Notes: a model not told the origin generated them from the letters alone. DNA of 64,000 bases from Halomonas sp. M20 (GCF_020622265.1 NZ_JACNMQ010000001.1:620001-684000), one strand, 5' to 3'; shown: positions 36,019 to 46,212, numbered from the stretch's first letter. Numbers and translations are program-made.

Positions 36019-36093
36019 TGGCTGGGGTACCAGGATTCGAACCTGGGAATGCCGATACCAAAAACCGGTGCCTTACCACTTGGCTATACCCCA
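36019..36093 (-). tRNA. tRNA-Gln (TTG)
   Basis: A 75-base cloverleaf with encoded CCA. The acceptor stem starts TGGGGTA and ends TACCCCA before G and CCA. The anticodon loop is TTTTGGT with anticodon TTG, and the T loop is TTCGAAT. It sits between ispE and prs on the same strand, as in Pseudomonas. A TACAAT hexamer eight bases before the tRNA is a possible -10 box. Confidence 0.95.
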
Positions 36094-36186
36094 GTAATAC
36101 CATTGTAGACGCTGGGACTCGTACCTTGTCGCCAGGCCGCTGGCTCTCCAGATTGCCTTGCTCTATTTCTTGCAACAGGCTCAGTT

Positions 36187-37038
36187 CTATAAAAGCCCAA
36201 GCGCCTGATGAAGGGGCGAAACATTACAGCCACGAGCCACAAAGGCATGCCAACCGTCTTGTGTCTGCGCCAGTATTTCCCGGGCGTCGGCTTCATCCTC
36301 GAAATTGCAGAATAGACAAGCACCGGTGCCGGTCAATAGCGGCGGGGCAAAAGCGGAAAGCCATGCGAGGGCCTCATCAACCGCCGGGTAAAGTCGCCTT
36401 ACCGTCGCTTCGCAGTCGTTGCGCCAGGTGCCGGGCCCCTCCTGCAGTGCGCGCGCCATACTAATAGGGGGGGTGTTTCGTGTCAATTGCGGAGCGCCGA
36501 ACACCTGGGGTGTCGATACTTCTATACCGGGATGCAGCACCAGAAACCAGGGGGTATCCAGCTCGACCCGCGTCAGGCGCTCACCGATGCCTTCGGCCCA
36601 GGCAGCGTGGCCATGCACGAATACCGGTACGTCAGCCCCCAGCTGGAGCCCGAGTGCGGCGAGATGCTCGAGGCCAAGCTCAAGATTCCAGAGGCGATTC
36701 AAAGCGACCAGGGTAGTGGCGGCATCGGAGCTTCCGCCTCCCAGACCGCCGCCCAGCGGCAAGCGCTTGTCGAGATGAATATCTGCCCCCAGGCGACAGC
36801 CGGTGTCGGATTGAAGCAGCCGTGCGGCACGCATGATCAGATTGTCGTCATCCGCCACCCCGGCAAGGGCCGAAGTAAGACTGACGACTCCGTCATCACG
36901 GCGCTTGAAATGCAGGGTGTCGCCGTGGTCGAGAAACTGAAAAAGCGTCTGCAGTTCGTGATAGCCGTCTTCACGACGCCCGGTGATATGCAGCAGACGA
37001 TTGAGCTTGGCCGGGGCCGGCAGCGTCAGTTCCCTCAC
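36187..37038 (-). CDS. ispE: 4-diphosphocytidyl-2-C-methyl-D-erythritol kinase
   Basis: A 283-residue GHMP kinase of the MEP isoprenoid pathway. LPAPAKLNRLLHITGRR with the catalytic Lys, the ATP-binding PLGGGLGGGSSDAA and DVPVFVHGHAAWAEG (catalytic Asp) are present. I chose GTG at 37038, which overlaps the lolB stop as GTGA and gives an N-terminus (MRELTLPAPAKLN) of family length. The alternative ATG at 37068 adds ten residues and overlaps lolB by 34 bases. No clear ribosome-binding site marks either. Confidence 0.94.
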   Translation of the reverse strand: MRELTLPAPAKLNRLLHITGRREDGYHELQTLFQFLDHGDTLHFKRRDDGVVSLTSALAGVADDDNLIMRAARLLQSDTGCRLGADIHLDKRLPLGGGLGGGSSDAATTLVALNRLWNLELGLEHLAALGLQLGADVPVFVHGHAAWAEGIGERLTRVELDTPWFLVLHPGIEVSTPQVFGAPQLTRNTPPISMARALQEGPGTWRNDCEATVRRLYPAVDEALAWLSAFAPPLLTGTGACLFCNFEDEADAREILAQTQDGWHAFVARGCNVSPLHQALGLL

Positions 37039-37658
37039 GGAGATGTGGCCGTATCGAGTGGCTGCCATTGATTGACTACCAGGGTGGCGCGCAGATCATC
37101 GAAGGTCATCACCAGGCGCCGGGGTAGCCATAGGCCGCCGTTCAGTCTCGGTGCCCAGGTCCAGTCGCGGTAGTCGATGGTCCAGCCCGCTTGGCGTAGC
37201 TGTTGAGGAAACCCGAGCGCATCCGCCTGCATTTCATGGGCTGCATTCGGTGCGGGCAGGCCGCGGACCCAGTAGTCCATAGCGGATATGGGCAATGACC
37301 AACCAAGCTGCTGCTGCATCAATTGCTCCGGCGTACGAGCGGAGAAGCGGCCGTCCGGTGTGGTCAAGGTCACGCCACCGGGTGAACCGTCTAGAGTACT
37401 GCGGCCGGCGCCGAAGGGGCCGCTGATCATCATGCGATAGGAAAAAGGTGTCTGCTGCCAGTCCAGGTTGGCGCTGGTGGCATCGTTGGCAGTTCGCAGC
37501 CCCACCTTCCCCGCCAGACGCCAGCTCTCGAGGGTCTTGAGTTGTTCAAGCTGCGCAGGCCAGTCACCGGACTGACGCGGCGCGTCCGGCGTCGGTGCTT
37601 GGGCGGCACAGCCTACCAGCAACAATAGGCTTAACAATAGAAACAGTGTTCTTGTCAT
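37035..37658 (-). CDS. lolB: Outer-membrane lipoprotein receptor LolB
   Basis: A 207-residue lipoprotein. The signal peptide ends in LLLLVGC, so Cys17 is lipidated. The mature domain has WRLAGKVGLRT, SANLDWQQTPFSYRMMISGPFGAG and YWVRGLPAP, characteristic of LolB. It accepts lipoproteins from LolA and inserts them into the outer membrane, completing the route that begins with the LolC/E-LolD complex encoded 16 kb away. An upstream TTG at 37697 is a weaker start. Confidence 0.95.
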   Translation of the reverse strand: MTRTLFLLLSLLLLVGCAAQAPTPDAPRQSGDWPAQLEQLKTLESWRLAGKVGLRTANDATSANLDWQQTPFSYRMMISGPFGAGRSTLDGSPGGVTLTTPDGRFSARTPEQLMQQQLGWSLPISAMDYWVRGLPAPNAAHEMQADALGFPQQLRQAGWTIDYRDWTWAPRLNGGLWLPRRLVMTFDDLRATLVVNQWQPLDTATSP

Positions 37659-37693
37659 ACAAGCTCGTCTCGATGATAAAAAAGGGTGTGCGT

Positions 37694-39406
37694 TCAAGGC
37701 GCGAGGCCTGGAATTCGCTCGATCAGCGCATCCAGCTTGGGTCGCTCATCGAAGCGCTCAAGGGCTTCGGTGACGATTTTCCGGGCCTCTTCGCGGCGAT
37801 CGAGCAGCCACAACACTTCCGCCAGATGCGCGGCTATCTCCTGGTCGGGCTGAGCCCCATAGGCGTCCTGTAGATAGGGCAGCGCCTTTTGATTGTCGCC
37901 CAGCTTGTGATGGGCCCAGCCCAGGCTGTCGAGAATGGCAGCGCTTTCGGGTTCCAGTTCATGAGCGCGCTGAATGAGTTCGAGGCCTTCTTCGTGGCGT
38001 TCGGTGACGTCCACCAGGGTGTAACCCAAGGCGTTCAAGGCCATGGCATTATTCGGCTCCCGCGCGAGGATGGCGCGTAGATCGCGCTCCATGCCAGGTA
38101 GGTCGCCCTGTTCATAGCGGCGCATGGAGCGCAGGAAACGCAGCTGGGTAGCGTCGGGGTTACGCCGGATTTGACGTTCGAGCAGTTGTGTGGCGGCATC
38201 CGACAAGTTCTGCTCTTCCAGCAGGTCGACTTCGATAATGGTGAGTTCGCTGGCCATGTCCGGGTAGCGCAAACGTTCGATGTCCAGAAAATCCCGCGCA
38301 TCGAGCAGGCGACCCGTTTCGATCAGCATCTGGGCTGCGCGAACCCGCGCTTCGAGGAAACCTTCCCCGGGGGGCACCTGGCGATAATAGAGCAGGGCGT
38401 TGTCGACCTCACCCTGGTCGTCGGCAATGGCGCCCAGCAGGATATAGGCTGCCGGTGGGGTCGGGTCGGCATCCAGCAAGGGCAGCAGCAAGCGCCGTGC
38501 CGGGGCATTGTAGCCTTCCTCTATATAGAGCTGCGCAAGCGCCAAGCGCAGCTGCGTCGCATCCGGATGGCGCTCGAGAAGGGTGTCGAGCCCCGCTTCG
38601 GCAGCATCGACATTGCCCAGGCGCAGCTGGGCTTGGGCAAGCATCAGGATGAAACGGCTGTCCTCGGGCGCGATCTGCAGCCCTTTTCGAGCGGCGTCTC
38701 GGGCAGCGCTGATACGGCCTTGCTCCAGCGCGATTCGCCCACTCACCAGCCATACGGCAGGAAACTTCGGCTGCGTTCGCGAAAGATCGGTCAGACGCTG
38801 CTGGGCTTGCCGGGTATCGCCCAGGGCGGCTTCGAGCAAAGCGGTAGCGACAACGGCATCGCCCTGCTGCGGATGATCGTCGAGAAAGCGAAGGAGCGTC
38901 GCGTGTAGAGGAGAAAGATCGACGTTTTCCTCGATGGCGGCTTCCGCAAAGGTAATCAGATCGCCCTGATCGCCTTGTGCTGCCAGGGTCAGGCGCTGCT
39001 CCAGGCTGGCCTGCCAGTCGCCTTGCTCCATGGCGAGCCCTGCTAAAAGCCGAGCCGGTGCTTCACTGGTGGGTGCAAGCTCGCTCCAGCGCTTGGCAGT
39101 TTGTAGAAGCAATTCCTTGTCATTGCCAGAACGAGCGGCAAGAACGGCTCGCTCCGCCAGGGCGGAAGAACCATAGCGGTCGGCGGTTTCCAGATAGCCT
39201 CTTGCGGCACGATCGAAATCATTGCGCAGGCCGGCCAGCTCGGCGGTAAGCAGGGTTGCCAGGCTCTGGGCGTCGAGACCCTTGCGGATCGCGGGCGCCG
39301 AGGCCAGCGGATCGTCAGAGGCCATTGAAGAAGGGCCGGAGGACGTGCCTTGACAGCCCGTCAACAGCACAATGAGCAAAGTGGTCGTAACCAGGTGTGG
39401 ACGCAT
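37694..39406 (-). CDS. TPR-repeat outer-membrane lipoprotein
   Basis: A 570-residue lipoprotein (lipobox VLLTGC, lipidated Cys18), followed almost entirely by tetratricopeptide-type helical hairpins. The repeats have typical positions such as AELAGLRNDFDRAARGY, LAQAQLRLGNVDAAEAGLD, LNALGYTLVDVTERHEEG and LGWAHHKLGDNQKALPYLQDA. Such proteins act as scaffolds; Pseudomonas carries a homologue at the same place, between hemA (divergent) and lolB. No specific partner can be named. The link with lolB suggests an outer-membrane assembly role. Confidence 0.88.
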   Translation of the reverse strand: MRPHLVTTTLLIVLLTGCQGTSSGPSSMASDDPLASAPAIRKGLDAQSLATLLTAELAGLRNDFDRAARGYLETADRYGSSALAERAVLAARSGNDKELLLQTAKRWSELAPTSEAPARLLAGLAMEQGDWQASLEQRLTLAAQGDQGDLITFAEAAIEENVDLSPLHATLLRFLDDHPQQGDAVVATALLEAALGDTRQAQQRLTDLSRTQPKFPAVWLVSGRIALEQGRISAARDAARKGLQIAPEDSRFILMLAQAQLRLGNVDAAEAGLDTLLERHPDATQLRLALAQLYIEEGYNAPARRLLLPLLDADPTPPAAYILLGAIADDQGEVDNALLYYRQVPPGEGFLEARVRAAQMLIETGRLLDARDFLDIERLRYPDMASELTIIEVDLLEEQNLSDAATQLLERQIRRNPDATQLRFLRSMRRYEQGDLPGMERDLRAILAREPNNAMALNALGYTLVDVTERHEEGLELIQRAHELEPESAAILDSLGWAHHKLGDNQKALPYLQDAYGAQPDQEIAAHLAEVLWLLDRREEARKIVTEALERFDERPKLDALIERIPGLAP

Positions 39407-39631
39407 TCCTTCCTCGTGCGCTAAACAGGCTCAGCGATTTCAGGGAGTATCACCGGCCATCATGGCCATGACGATAGGATTGTCGCTCAGCATACCGGCT
39501 TGATCGGTCCGGGCAAAGTGATGTGCCAGGTATCCTGCCGTGACGAAGCGGGTGTGATAAACTATTGCGCCAAATATCCTTTGTCGGATTTCTTGCTATC
39601 CATTTATGGTCTCGATGCTAGTGACGCTGAA

Positions 39632-40918
39632 ATGACGCTTCTTGCGCTGGGAATCAATCATAATACCGCCTCCGTTGAGGTGCGCGAGCAGGTTGCCTTC
39701 GATCCGAGTCAGCTGGAAAAAGCACTGGGTGAACTCAAGTGTCTGCCTCATGTGCGTGAGGCAGCCGTACTGTCGACCTGTAATCGAACCGAGCTTTATT
39801 GTGTTACCGGTGAACAGGGTGAGCAGGCGATTCTCGATTGGCTAAGCGGTTTTCATGGCCTGACGGTGAATCAGCTGGTTCAGTGCGCCTATCATCACCT
39901 CGATGATGCGGCGGCTCGGCATCTCATGCGAGTGGCTTCCGGGCTCGATTCGATGGTGCTTGGCGAGCCCCAGATACTGGGGCAGATCAAGACGGCCTAT
40001 CAGCAGGCCCACGACTACCAGGGCCTTGGCGGAGAGCTTGAGCGCTTGTTCCAGCATGTCTTTGCCGTGGCCAAGCAGGTACGCACCGAGACCGGTATCG
40101 GTGAAAATCCGGTCTCCGTCGCCTACGCTGCGGTCAGCCTGGCGAACCGCATCTTCGATGACCTATCCCAGTCCCGCGCGCTTCTGATCGGTGCGGGCGA
40201 AACCATCCAGCTAGTGGCGCGGCATCTCAAAGAGGCGGGCATTCAGGACATGGTCGTTGCCAACCGCACCCGAGAGCGAGCTGCGGACCTGGCCCAGGAA
40301 ATCGGTGGCAAGGCCATTTCGCTAAGCGAAATTCCTGACGAACTGCCTCGAGCCGACATCGTGATCACGTCCACCGCCGCACCGCTGCCTATCCTGGGAA
40401 AGGGCATGGTTGAGCGCGCGCTGAAACTGCGTCGTTATCGCCCTGTCTTCATGGTGGACATCGCTGTACCCCGGGATATCGAACCCCAGGTTGGCGAGCT
40501 GAACGACGTCTTCCTGTACACCGTCGATGATCTGCAGGAGGTGATCGAGGAGAATCGCCGCCACCGCCAGGTCGCGGCGGATCAGGCGGAGGAGCTGATC
40601 ACCCTCGGGGTGGAGCACTGGCTGCACGAACGCCGGGTGCGTGGCGCCGGCGATATCATTCGGCGCTATCGAGAGCACGGCGATGCCTTGCGTCAAGCGT
40701 CGGAGGATCGTGCCCTTGCGCAGTTGGCCAAGGGCCAGGACCCGGAAAAGGTCATTCGTCGCTTGACCCAGCAACTGACCAACAAGCTGTTGCATGGCCC
40801 TACGCTACGCCTACGAGAAGCCTCCGGCGCGGAGCGCCATGATCTCGTTCAGGCAGCGGAGCAGCTGCTGCTCGAGCCGACAGCCCCCACCCAGGATTCA
40901 CAACAGGACCCTTCATGA
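39632..40918 (+). CDS. hemA: Glutamyl-tRNA reductase
   Basis: A 428-residue enzyme that makes glutamate-1-semialdehyde from Glu-tRNA(Glu), the first committed step of haem synthesis. The chosen start [19 protein letters not shown] is the family N-terminus; an in-frame ATG at 39500 lies in the control region. Catalytic Cys50 is in STCNRTELY. The NADPH-binding domain has [16 protein letters not shown], and the C-terminus is the coiled dimerisation domain. Divergent from the TPR lipoprotein with about 225 bases between. First gene of hemA-prfA-prmC, each coupled by ATGA. Confidence 0.97.
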   Translation: MTLLALGINHNTASVEVREQVAFDPSQLEKALGELKCLPHVREAAVLSTCNRTELYCVTGEQGEQAILDWLSGFHGLTVNQLVQCAYHHLDDAAARHLMRVASGLDSMVLGEPQILGQIKTAYQQAHDYQGLGGELERLFQHVFAVAKQVRTETGIGENPVSVAYAAVSLANRIFDDLSQSRALLIGAGETIQLVARHLKEAGIQDMVVANRTRERAADLAQEIGGKAISLSEIPDELPRADIVITSTAAPLPILGKGMVERALKLRRYRPVFMVDIAVPRDIEPQVGELNDVFLYTVDDLQEVIEENRRHRQVAADQAEELITLGVEHWLHERRVRGAGDIIRRYREHGDALRQASEDRALAQLAKGQDPEKVIRRLTQQLTNKLLHGPTLRLREASGAERHDLVQAAEQLLLEPTAPTQDSQQDPS

Positions 40919-42003
40919 AAGCGTCACTGCGCAATCGGCTGGAAAGTCTTCAGGAACGCTTCGAGGAGCTGGCGGCACTGCTGGCCGACCCTGGCGTGAT
41001 CGCTGAGCAGACGCGGTTTCGCGACTATTCGCGAGAGTATGCCGAACTCGACGAACTCACTGCTGCCTGGCGCGAATATCGCCAGGTGGAGCAGGACGTG
41101 GAAGACGCCGTTCAGCTGAGCGCCGACGGGGATGCGGACCTGCGGGAACTGGCTCAGGAGGAAGTCCAGGAGGGGCGTGAGCGTCTCGAAGTGCTGGAAG
41201 AGCGTCTCAAGAAACTGCTGGTACCCAAGGATCCGGACGATCATCGCAATATCTTTCTCGAGGTGCGTGCCGGTACAGGAGGAGACGAAGCCTCGCTATT
41301 TGCCGGCGATCTGTTTCGCATGTACTCACGCTATGCCGAAAAGCTGGGCTGGAAGATCGAGGTGGTCAGTGCCAGCCACGGTGAGCAGGGCGGTTACAAG
41401 GAGATCATCGCCCGGGTGCGGGGCGAAGGGGTCTATGCCCGGCTCAAGTTCGAATCCGGCGCGCACCGGGTGCAGCGGGTGCCGGCCACGGAATCTCAAG
41501 GGCGTATTCATACCTCCGCCTGTACCGTGGCGATCATGGCGGAAGCGGACGAGGTCGGGGATATCGATATCGATTCCAACGATCTGCGGGTGGATACCTT
41601 TCGCTCCAGCGGCGCCGGCGGGCAGCACGTCAACACCACGGATTCGGCGATTCGTATTACCCATCTTCCTAGCGGCGTGGTAGTGGAGTGTCAGGAAGAG
41701 CGCAGCCAGCACAAGAACCGCGCCAAGGCGATGTCACTGCTAGCAGCGCGGCTGAAACAGAACGCCGTGACCAGTCAGCGCCAGCAGCAGGCGGATACCC
41801 GCCGCTCCCTGGTGGGTTCCGGAGATCGCAGCGAGCGCATACGTACCTACAACTTCCCCCAGGGGCGGCTGACGGACCATCGTATCAATCTGACCCTGTA
41901 CAAGCTCGGTGAGGTAATGGCCGGGGAGCTGGATGAGGTCATCGAGCCGCTGATCAACGAATACCAGGCCGAACGCCTGGCCGCACTGCAGGACGCGGGA
42001 TGA
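40915..42003 (+). CDS. prfA: Peptide chain release factor 1
   Basis: A 362-residue class I release factor for UAA and UAG. The GGQ motif (residues 235-237, SGAGGQHVN) carries the Gln methylated by PrmC, encoded next. The anticodon-like loop of RF1 ([14 protein letters not shown] then the PAT tripeptide in [10 protein letters not shown]) is present. The start overlaps the hemA stop by ATGA and the stop overlaps prmC the same way, so factor and modifying enzyme are made together. Confidence 0.97.
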   Translation: MKASLRNRLESLQERFEELAALLADPGVIAEQTRFRDYSREYAELDELTAAWREYRQVEQDVEDAVQLSADGDADLRELAQEEVQEGRERLEVLEERLKKLLVPKDPDDHRNIFLEVRAGTGGDEASLFAGDLFRMYSRYAEKLGWKIEVVSASHGEQGGYKEIIARVRGEGVYARLKFESGAHRVQRVPATESQGRIHTSACTVAIMAEADEVGDIDIDSNDLRVDTFRSSGAGGQHVNTTDSAIRITHLPSGVVVECQEERSQHKNRAKAMSLLAARLKQNAVTSQRQQQADTRRSLVGSGDRSERIRTYNFPQGRLTDHRINLTLYKLGEVMAGELDEVIEPLINEYQAERLAALQDAG

Positions 42004-42839
42004 CCATCGAACAGCTGCTGATTCAAGCGGCGGTACGCTTGAAGGCTGCGGAATCGGCAACACCCCGGCTGGACGCCGAGGTGCTGTTGGGGCATGTGCT
42101 TGGACGAGATCGCACCTGGCTCTATACCTGGAGCGACCGCAAGGTGGAAGATGCGGCGCTGACAAAATTCGAGGCTCTTCTAGACGCACGGATCGCCGGC
42201 GAACCCATTGCCTACCTGATCGGCGAGCGAGAGTTCTGGGGCCTGCGCCTGCAGACCCATGCCGCCAGTCTGATTCCTCGCCCGGACACCGAATGCCTGG
42301 TGGAAGCGGCTCTGTTCAGAGCCACAGAAAAGCACGGGCGAGCGCTGGACCTGGGCACCGGTAGCGGCGCCATCGCCCTGGCCTTTGCCAGCGAACGCCG
42401 AGGCTGGCAGGTCACCGGCGTCGATCGAATCGCCGATGCGCTGGCGCTGGCCCAGGCAAACGCGGAGCGACTGGATATCCTTAACGTCGAGTTCATCGAG
42501 AGCGACTGGTTTTCGGCGCTTGCCGATCAGCGCTTCGAGCTGATTCTGGCCAACCCTCCTTATCTGGCCCCGGACGACCCGCATCTGGAGCAGGGCGATG
42601 TGCGATTTGAACCGCGCTCGGCCCTGGTCGCTGCGGAGAACGGGCTGGCGGATCTGCGCCATTTGATCGTTACCGCAGGAACGCACCTCGAACCCCAGGG
42701 CTGGCTACTGCTCGAGCATGGCTGGACCCAGGGCGAGGCAGTCGGCGAGGCATTGTGTGAAGCGGGTTACACGGAGGTGGCGACGCTTGCCGATCTGGCA
42801 GGCCAGCCGCGAGTCTCCCTGGGGCGATATGCCTATTGA
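42000..42839 (+). CDS. prmC: Release factor glutamine methyltransferase
   Basis: A 279-residue SAM-dependent enzyme that N5-methylates the Gln of the GGQ motif in release factors. The N-terminal helical domain covers about residues 1-75 ([19 protein letters not shown]). Catalytic motifs are [16 protein letters not shown] for SAM and NPPY at 185-188. It follows its substrate gene prfA with an ATGA overlap. The gene after it is separated by about 90 bases with no strong terminator. Confidence 0.96.
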   Translation: MTIEQLLIQAAVRLKAAESATPRLDAEVLLGHVLGRDRTWLYTWSDRKVEDAALTKFEALLDARIAGEPIAYLIGEREFWGLRLQTHAASLIPRPDTECLVEAALFRATEKHGRALDLGTGSGAIALAFASERRGWQVTGVDRIADALALAQANAERLDILNVEFIESDWFSALADQRFELILANPPYLAPDDPHLEQGDVRFEPRSALVAAENGLADLRHLIVTAGTHLEPQGWLLLEHGWTQGEAVGEALCEAGYTEVATLADLAGQPRVSLGRYAY

Positions 42840-42927
42840 GAGTCTGTGTGGAATGGCAGACTGGAGCACTGGCAAGCGAGTGTGATAGTGATAGACAGTC
42901 GATACCTGATTGAAAAAGACCCTTACA

Positions 42928-43425
42928 ATGAAAACCAAAACGCGCCCCCTGGATCGTATCGATCTCAAGATTCTCAATGTTTTGCAAGAGAACGCCCGTA
43001 TCTCCTACGTGGATCTTGCCGCCGAGGTCGGGCTTTCGACGACCCCTTGTCTTGAACGAGTCAAGCGTCTCGAACGCGCCGGCGTCATTCGGGGCTACAA
43101 GGCCCTGCTCGATCCGACGGCCCTCAAGGCCAATCTGCTGGTATTCGTCGAGATAAGCCTCGAGACCCAGTCACCTGCGGTGTTCGATGAGTTTCGGCGC
43201 GCCATTGCCAAACTGCCCCAGATCCAAGAGTGCCACCTGGTCTCGGGGCAGTTCGATTACATTCTCAAATGCCGTATTCCCGAGATGTCCGCTTATCGCC
43301 AGCTGCTCGGGGACGTGGTGCTGACCCTGCCCGGAGTCAAGGAGTCGAAAAGCTATGTGGTCATGGAGGAAGTCAAGGAGGCATTCACGCTGCCGATTCC
43401 CGATTTCGATCAGTGGGAGCAGTGA
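42928..43425 (+). CDS. lrp: Lrp/AsnC-family transcriptional regulator (Lrp-like)
   Basis: A 165-residue regulator. The HTH domain covers about residues 10-60 (LDRIDLKILNVLQENARISY, STTPCLERVKRLERAGVI). The RAM ligand-binding domain covers about 70-150 (VSGQFDYILKCRIPEMSAY). It is close to E. coli Lrp in length and phrases and likely senses leucine or other amino acids. The ATG at 42928 was preferred to an upstream TTG. It stands alone between prmC and the MoeB-like gene; its targets are not visible in the sequence. Confidence 0.92.
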   Translation: MKTKTRPLDRIDLKILNVLQENARISYVDLAAEVGLSTTPCLERVKRLERAGVIRGYKALLDPTALKANLLVFVEISLETQSPAVFDEFRRAIAKLPQIQECHLVSGQFDYILKCRIPEMSAYRQLLGDVVLTLPGVKESKSYVVMEEVKEAFTLPIPDFDQWEQ

Positions 43426-43526
43426 TTCCACGATGCGTACCGTTCGCAGTGAAAGCAGCACTCAGCGCGTACAATAATCAATCAGGCCCGAATTTTTTCG
43501 ATGAATGCTAGAAGCCAAGGTGAGCC

Positions 43527-44288
43527 ATGAACGATCAAGCGCTACTGCGTTACAGCCGGCAAATCATGCTGCCCCAGGTCGATATTGCCGGTCAGGAGCG
43601 GCTGCTTGCCAGCCATGCGGTGATCGTCGGGGCCGGTGGATTGGGCTCGCCGGTAGCGCTTTATCTGGCAGCGGCAGGGGTCGGGCGCATGACTCTGATC
43701 GACGACGACGTGGTGGAGCTTTCCAACCTGCAGCGCCAGATCGCTCATGGCGAAGCGGACCTTGGCCGGCTGAAGGTCGAATCCGCGACGATGGCGGTCC
43801 AGGCGCTCAATGCCGAGTGTCAGATCGATGTCATTGCCCGTCATCTGGACGGCGTGGCGCTGGTAGAGGCGGTGTCGGATGCGGATGTGGTACTCGACTG
43901 TACCGATCGCTTTTCCAGTCGATATGCCATCAATCGTGCCTGCCTGCAGGCAGGTAAGCCCCTGGTGTCCGGGGCTGCCATTCGGTTTTCCGGACAGCTG
44001 GCCGTGTTCGATCTACGGGAGAGGGAAACGCCCTGCTACGCCTGTCTATACCCTGCGGGCGAGGCGGGCGAACAGAGCGATCAGGAAATGCGCTGTGCCG
44101 AGAATGGCGTCATTGCGCCGCTGGTGGGCATGATCGGCACCTTCCAGGCGCTTGAGGCAATGAAGATTCTAAGCGGCGCTGGAACGCCACATCGAGGGCT
44201 TTCCACCTTCGATGGCTTGAGTGGCGAGTGGCGGCATTTTTCCGTGTCTCGCGACCCGCAATGCAGCGTATGCAGCGTGAAGGGTTGA
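43527..44288 (+). CDS. moeB: E1-like adenylyltransferase, HesA/MoeB/ThiF family
   Basis: A 253-residue ThiF-fold enzyme. It opens with LLRYSRQIMLPQVDIAGQE, the MoeB/ThiF signature. The nucleotide-binding loop is GAGGLGS at 35-41, followed by the adenylating Arg region LSNLQRQIAH and DCTDRFSSRY. Two CxxC pairs (CYAC and CSVC) form the structural zinc site. It adenylates the C-terminus of a ubiquitin-like sulphur carrier (MoaD or ThiS). The place after hemA-prfA-prmC is the common location of moeB; neither carrier is in the window, so thiF is not excluded. Confidence 0.9.
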   Translation: MNDQALLRYSRQIMLPQVDIAGQERLLASHAVIVGAGGLGSPVALYLAAAGVGRMTLIDDDVVELSNLQRQIAHGEADLGRLKVESATMAVQALNAECQIDVIARHLDGVALVEAVSDADVVLDCTDRFSSRYAINRACLQAGKPLVSGAAIRFSGQLAVFDLRERETPCYACLYPAGEAGEQSDQEMRCAENGVIAPLVGMIGTFQALEAMKILSGAGTPHRGLSTFDGLSGEWRHFSVSRDPQCSVCSVKG

Positions 44289-44301
44289 GCAAGCAAGCCG
44301 C

Positions 44302-45252
44302 ATGGAGCGCTCATCCCTCTCTTCAAATCAGATCACCTTGAGCCAGGTCAGCGACTTCGATATCCGTTTGCTGCGGGTGTTCAAGACGGTTGTGGAGTGT
44401 GGCGGCTTTACCGCTGCCGAACCAACGCTCGGCATTAGCCGTTCGGCCATCAGCCTGCATATGAGCGACCTGGAAAAGCGTCTGGGGCTGCGGCTGTGCC
44501 AGCGTGGGCGCGGCGGCTTCTCCCTTACCGAAGAAGGACGTCAGGTGCATGGTGCCGCTCTGACCTTACTGGCTGCTCTGGAAACTTTTCGCACCGAAGT
44601 CAATGGCTTGCATCATCATTTGCGTGGCGAGCTCAATATCGGCATTACCGACAATCTGGTCAGCAAGCCCGAAATGCGCATCACCCATGCTCTGGCAGCG
44701 CTCAAGGCGCGCGGCCCCGAGGTGCGTATCAACATTCACATGGAATCCTCGGATACGATCGCCCAAGGGGTACTGGACGCTCGCTTGCATGTGGGGGTCG
44801 TACCGAAGGTCAATCTGCTCGCAAGCCTCGACACTCACGCGCTTTATGATGAGCGCTCGCTTCTCTACTGTGCCGATACTCACCCGCTCTTCACGGTCCC
44901 CGACGAAGAACTGACGCCTGCCTGTCTGAAACAGCAGGATGCAGTGATTCCCACCTACCCGCTACCGCCGGTCGCCCGAACGGCTCATGCCGCGCTCCAC
45001 GGCACCGCCAGCGCCTCGGATCGCGAGGGGGCGGTTTTTCTGATACTGACCGGGCGCTATATCGGCTATCTGCCGGATCATCTCGCCGCGCCCTGGGTCG
45101 CGGCGGGTCGTCTCAAGGTGCTACCCATCGTCGGAGGCCACTATCTGACGCCTTTCGTGGTCATCACCCGCCGTGATCGGCGCTTTCATCGCGTGCTCGA
45201 AGCGTTTCTAGAGAGCCTGGAAAGCCAGAACGATGACGGCTCATCGACATGA
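44302..45252 (+). CDS. LysR-family transcriptional regulator
   Basis: A 316-residue LysR-type regulator. The winged HTH covers about residues 18-77 (DIRLLRVFKTVVECGGFTAAE, ISRSAISLHMSDLEKRLG), followed by a periplasmic-binding-like effector domain. The HTH second helix (GISRSAISLHMS) follows the LysR pattern. The gene ends 31 bases before purU, so the two may be co-transcribed. It precedes the omega-amino-acid and polyamine genes and could control them, but no target site can be proven. The effector is unknown. Confidence 0.92.
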   Translation: MERSSLSSNQITLSQVSDFDIRLLRVFKTVVECGGFTAAEPTLGISRSAISLHMSDLEKRLGLRLCQRGRGGFSLTEEGRQVHGAALTLLAALETFRTEVNGLHHHLRGELNIGITDNLVSKPEMRITHALAALKARGPEVRINIHMESSDTIAQGVLDARLHVGVVPKVNLLASLDTHALYDERSLLYCADTHPLFTVPDEELTPACLKQQDAVIPTYPLPPVARTAHAALHGTASASDREGAVFLILTGRYIGYLPDHLAAPWVAAGRLKVLPIVGGHYLTPFVVITRRDRRFHRVLEAFLESLESQNDDGSST

Positions 45253-45283
45253 ATTATCCTTTTTGGAACTCTGGAGCCATATC

Positions 45284-46144
45284 ATGAAAAACAAGCCCGC
45301 TTATATCCTCAAAGCCATGTGCCCAGGGCGTGTCGGCATCGTCGCCGCCATCGGCGGCTTCCTTGCCGATCGAGGCTGTTTCATCACCCAGTTCCATGAA
45401 TTCGATGACCGGGACTCGGGGCGCTTCTTTTCCACCATCGAGTTCGTGTTCGATGGCGAGCACTCCCTCAGCGTCGACCAGCTCAAGGCGGCCTTCGAGA
45501 CGACGGCGGAGCGCTTCGACATGGATTGGGAAATTCATGACGCTTCGCAGCCGACCAAGGTCCTGGTGATGGTGTCGAAGTACGATCACTGTCTGCGGGA
45601 TCTGCTCTATCGTCAGGAGAGAGGCGAACTGAACGTCGAGTTCACCGCCATCGTCTCCAATCACGAAGACCTGCGCGCCATGGCCACCCATGCAGGCATC
45701 GACTACCTTCATCTGCCGGTGACCCAGGACAACAAGGCCGAGCAGGAGGCGAGACTATTGGAGATCGTCGAGGAGACCGGGACCGAGCTGGTGGTGCTGG
45801 CGCGCTACATGCAAGTGCTCTCCGATGATCTTTGTCAGCGGCTGGCGGGACGGTGCATCAATATCCATCACTCCTTTCTGCCTGGCTTCAAGGGGGCCAG
45901 ACCCTATCATCAGGCCTACGCCCGGGGCGTGAAACTGATCGGCGCCACGGCGCATTACGTGACCGCCGATCTCGACGAGGGTCCGATCATCGAGCAGATG
46001 GTCGAGCGGGTGAGTCATGTTCACGACGCCCAGCATCTGACCCAGGTTGGCCGTGACATCGAGGCTCAAACCCTGTCTCGGGCGGTGAACTACCACGTGC
46101 ATCACCGCGTGTTCCAGAACGGGCTGCGCACCGTGGTGCTATGA
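45284..46144 (+). CDS. purU: Formyltetrahydrofolate deformylase
   Basis: A 286-residue enzyme that hydrolyses 10-formyl-THF to formate and THF, balancing the one-carbon pool. An N-terminal ACT domain covers about residues 5-85 (MCPGRVGIVAAIGGFLADRG). The formyltransferase-type domain has ARYMQVLS and NIHHSFLPGFKGARPYHQA with the catalytic His/Asn, and TADLDEGPIIEQ with the Asp. The start at 45284 has GGAG 12 bases upstream; the frame is open 17 codons earlier inside the LysR gene. A perfect dyad follows at 46183. Confidence 0.95.
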   Translation: MKNKPAYILKAMCPGRVGIVAAIGGFLADRGCFITQFHEFDDRDSGRFFSTIEFVFDGEHSLSVDQLKAAFETTAERFDMDWEIHDASQPTKVLVMVSKYDHCLRDLLYRQERGELNVEFTAIVSNHEDLRAMATHAGIDYLHLPVTQDNKAEQEARLLEIVEETGTELVVLARYMQVLSDDLCQRLAGRCINIHHSFLPGFKGARPYHQAYARGVKLIGATAHYVTADLDEGPIIEQMVERVSHVHDAQHLTQVGRDIEAQTLSRAVNYHVHHRVFQNGLRTVVL

Positions 46145-46182
46145 GTTTCTGACATGATTTCTCGGCCCAGGCACTGAAAATG

Positions 46183-46212
46183 CGCTTACGTCAGTGTCTC
46201 CTGACGTAAGCG
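46183..46212. promoter_or_regulatory. Perfect 12-bp dyad between purU and the transaminase gene
   Basis: CGCTTACGTCAG (46183-46194) and its exact complement (46201-46212) flank a six-base spacer. It lies 39 bases after purU and 78 bases before the transaminase start. There is no immediate T-run (the nearest is at 46225), so it is either a weak terminator for purU or an operator. Confidence 0.5.
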
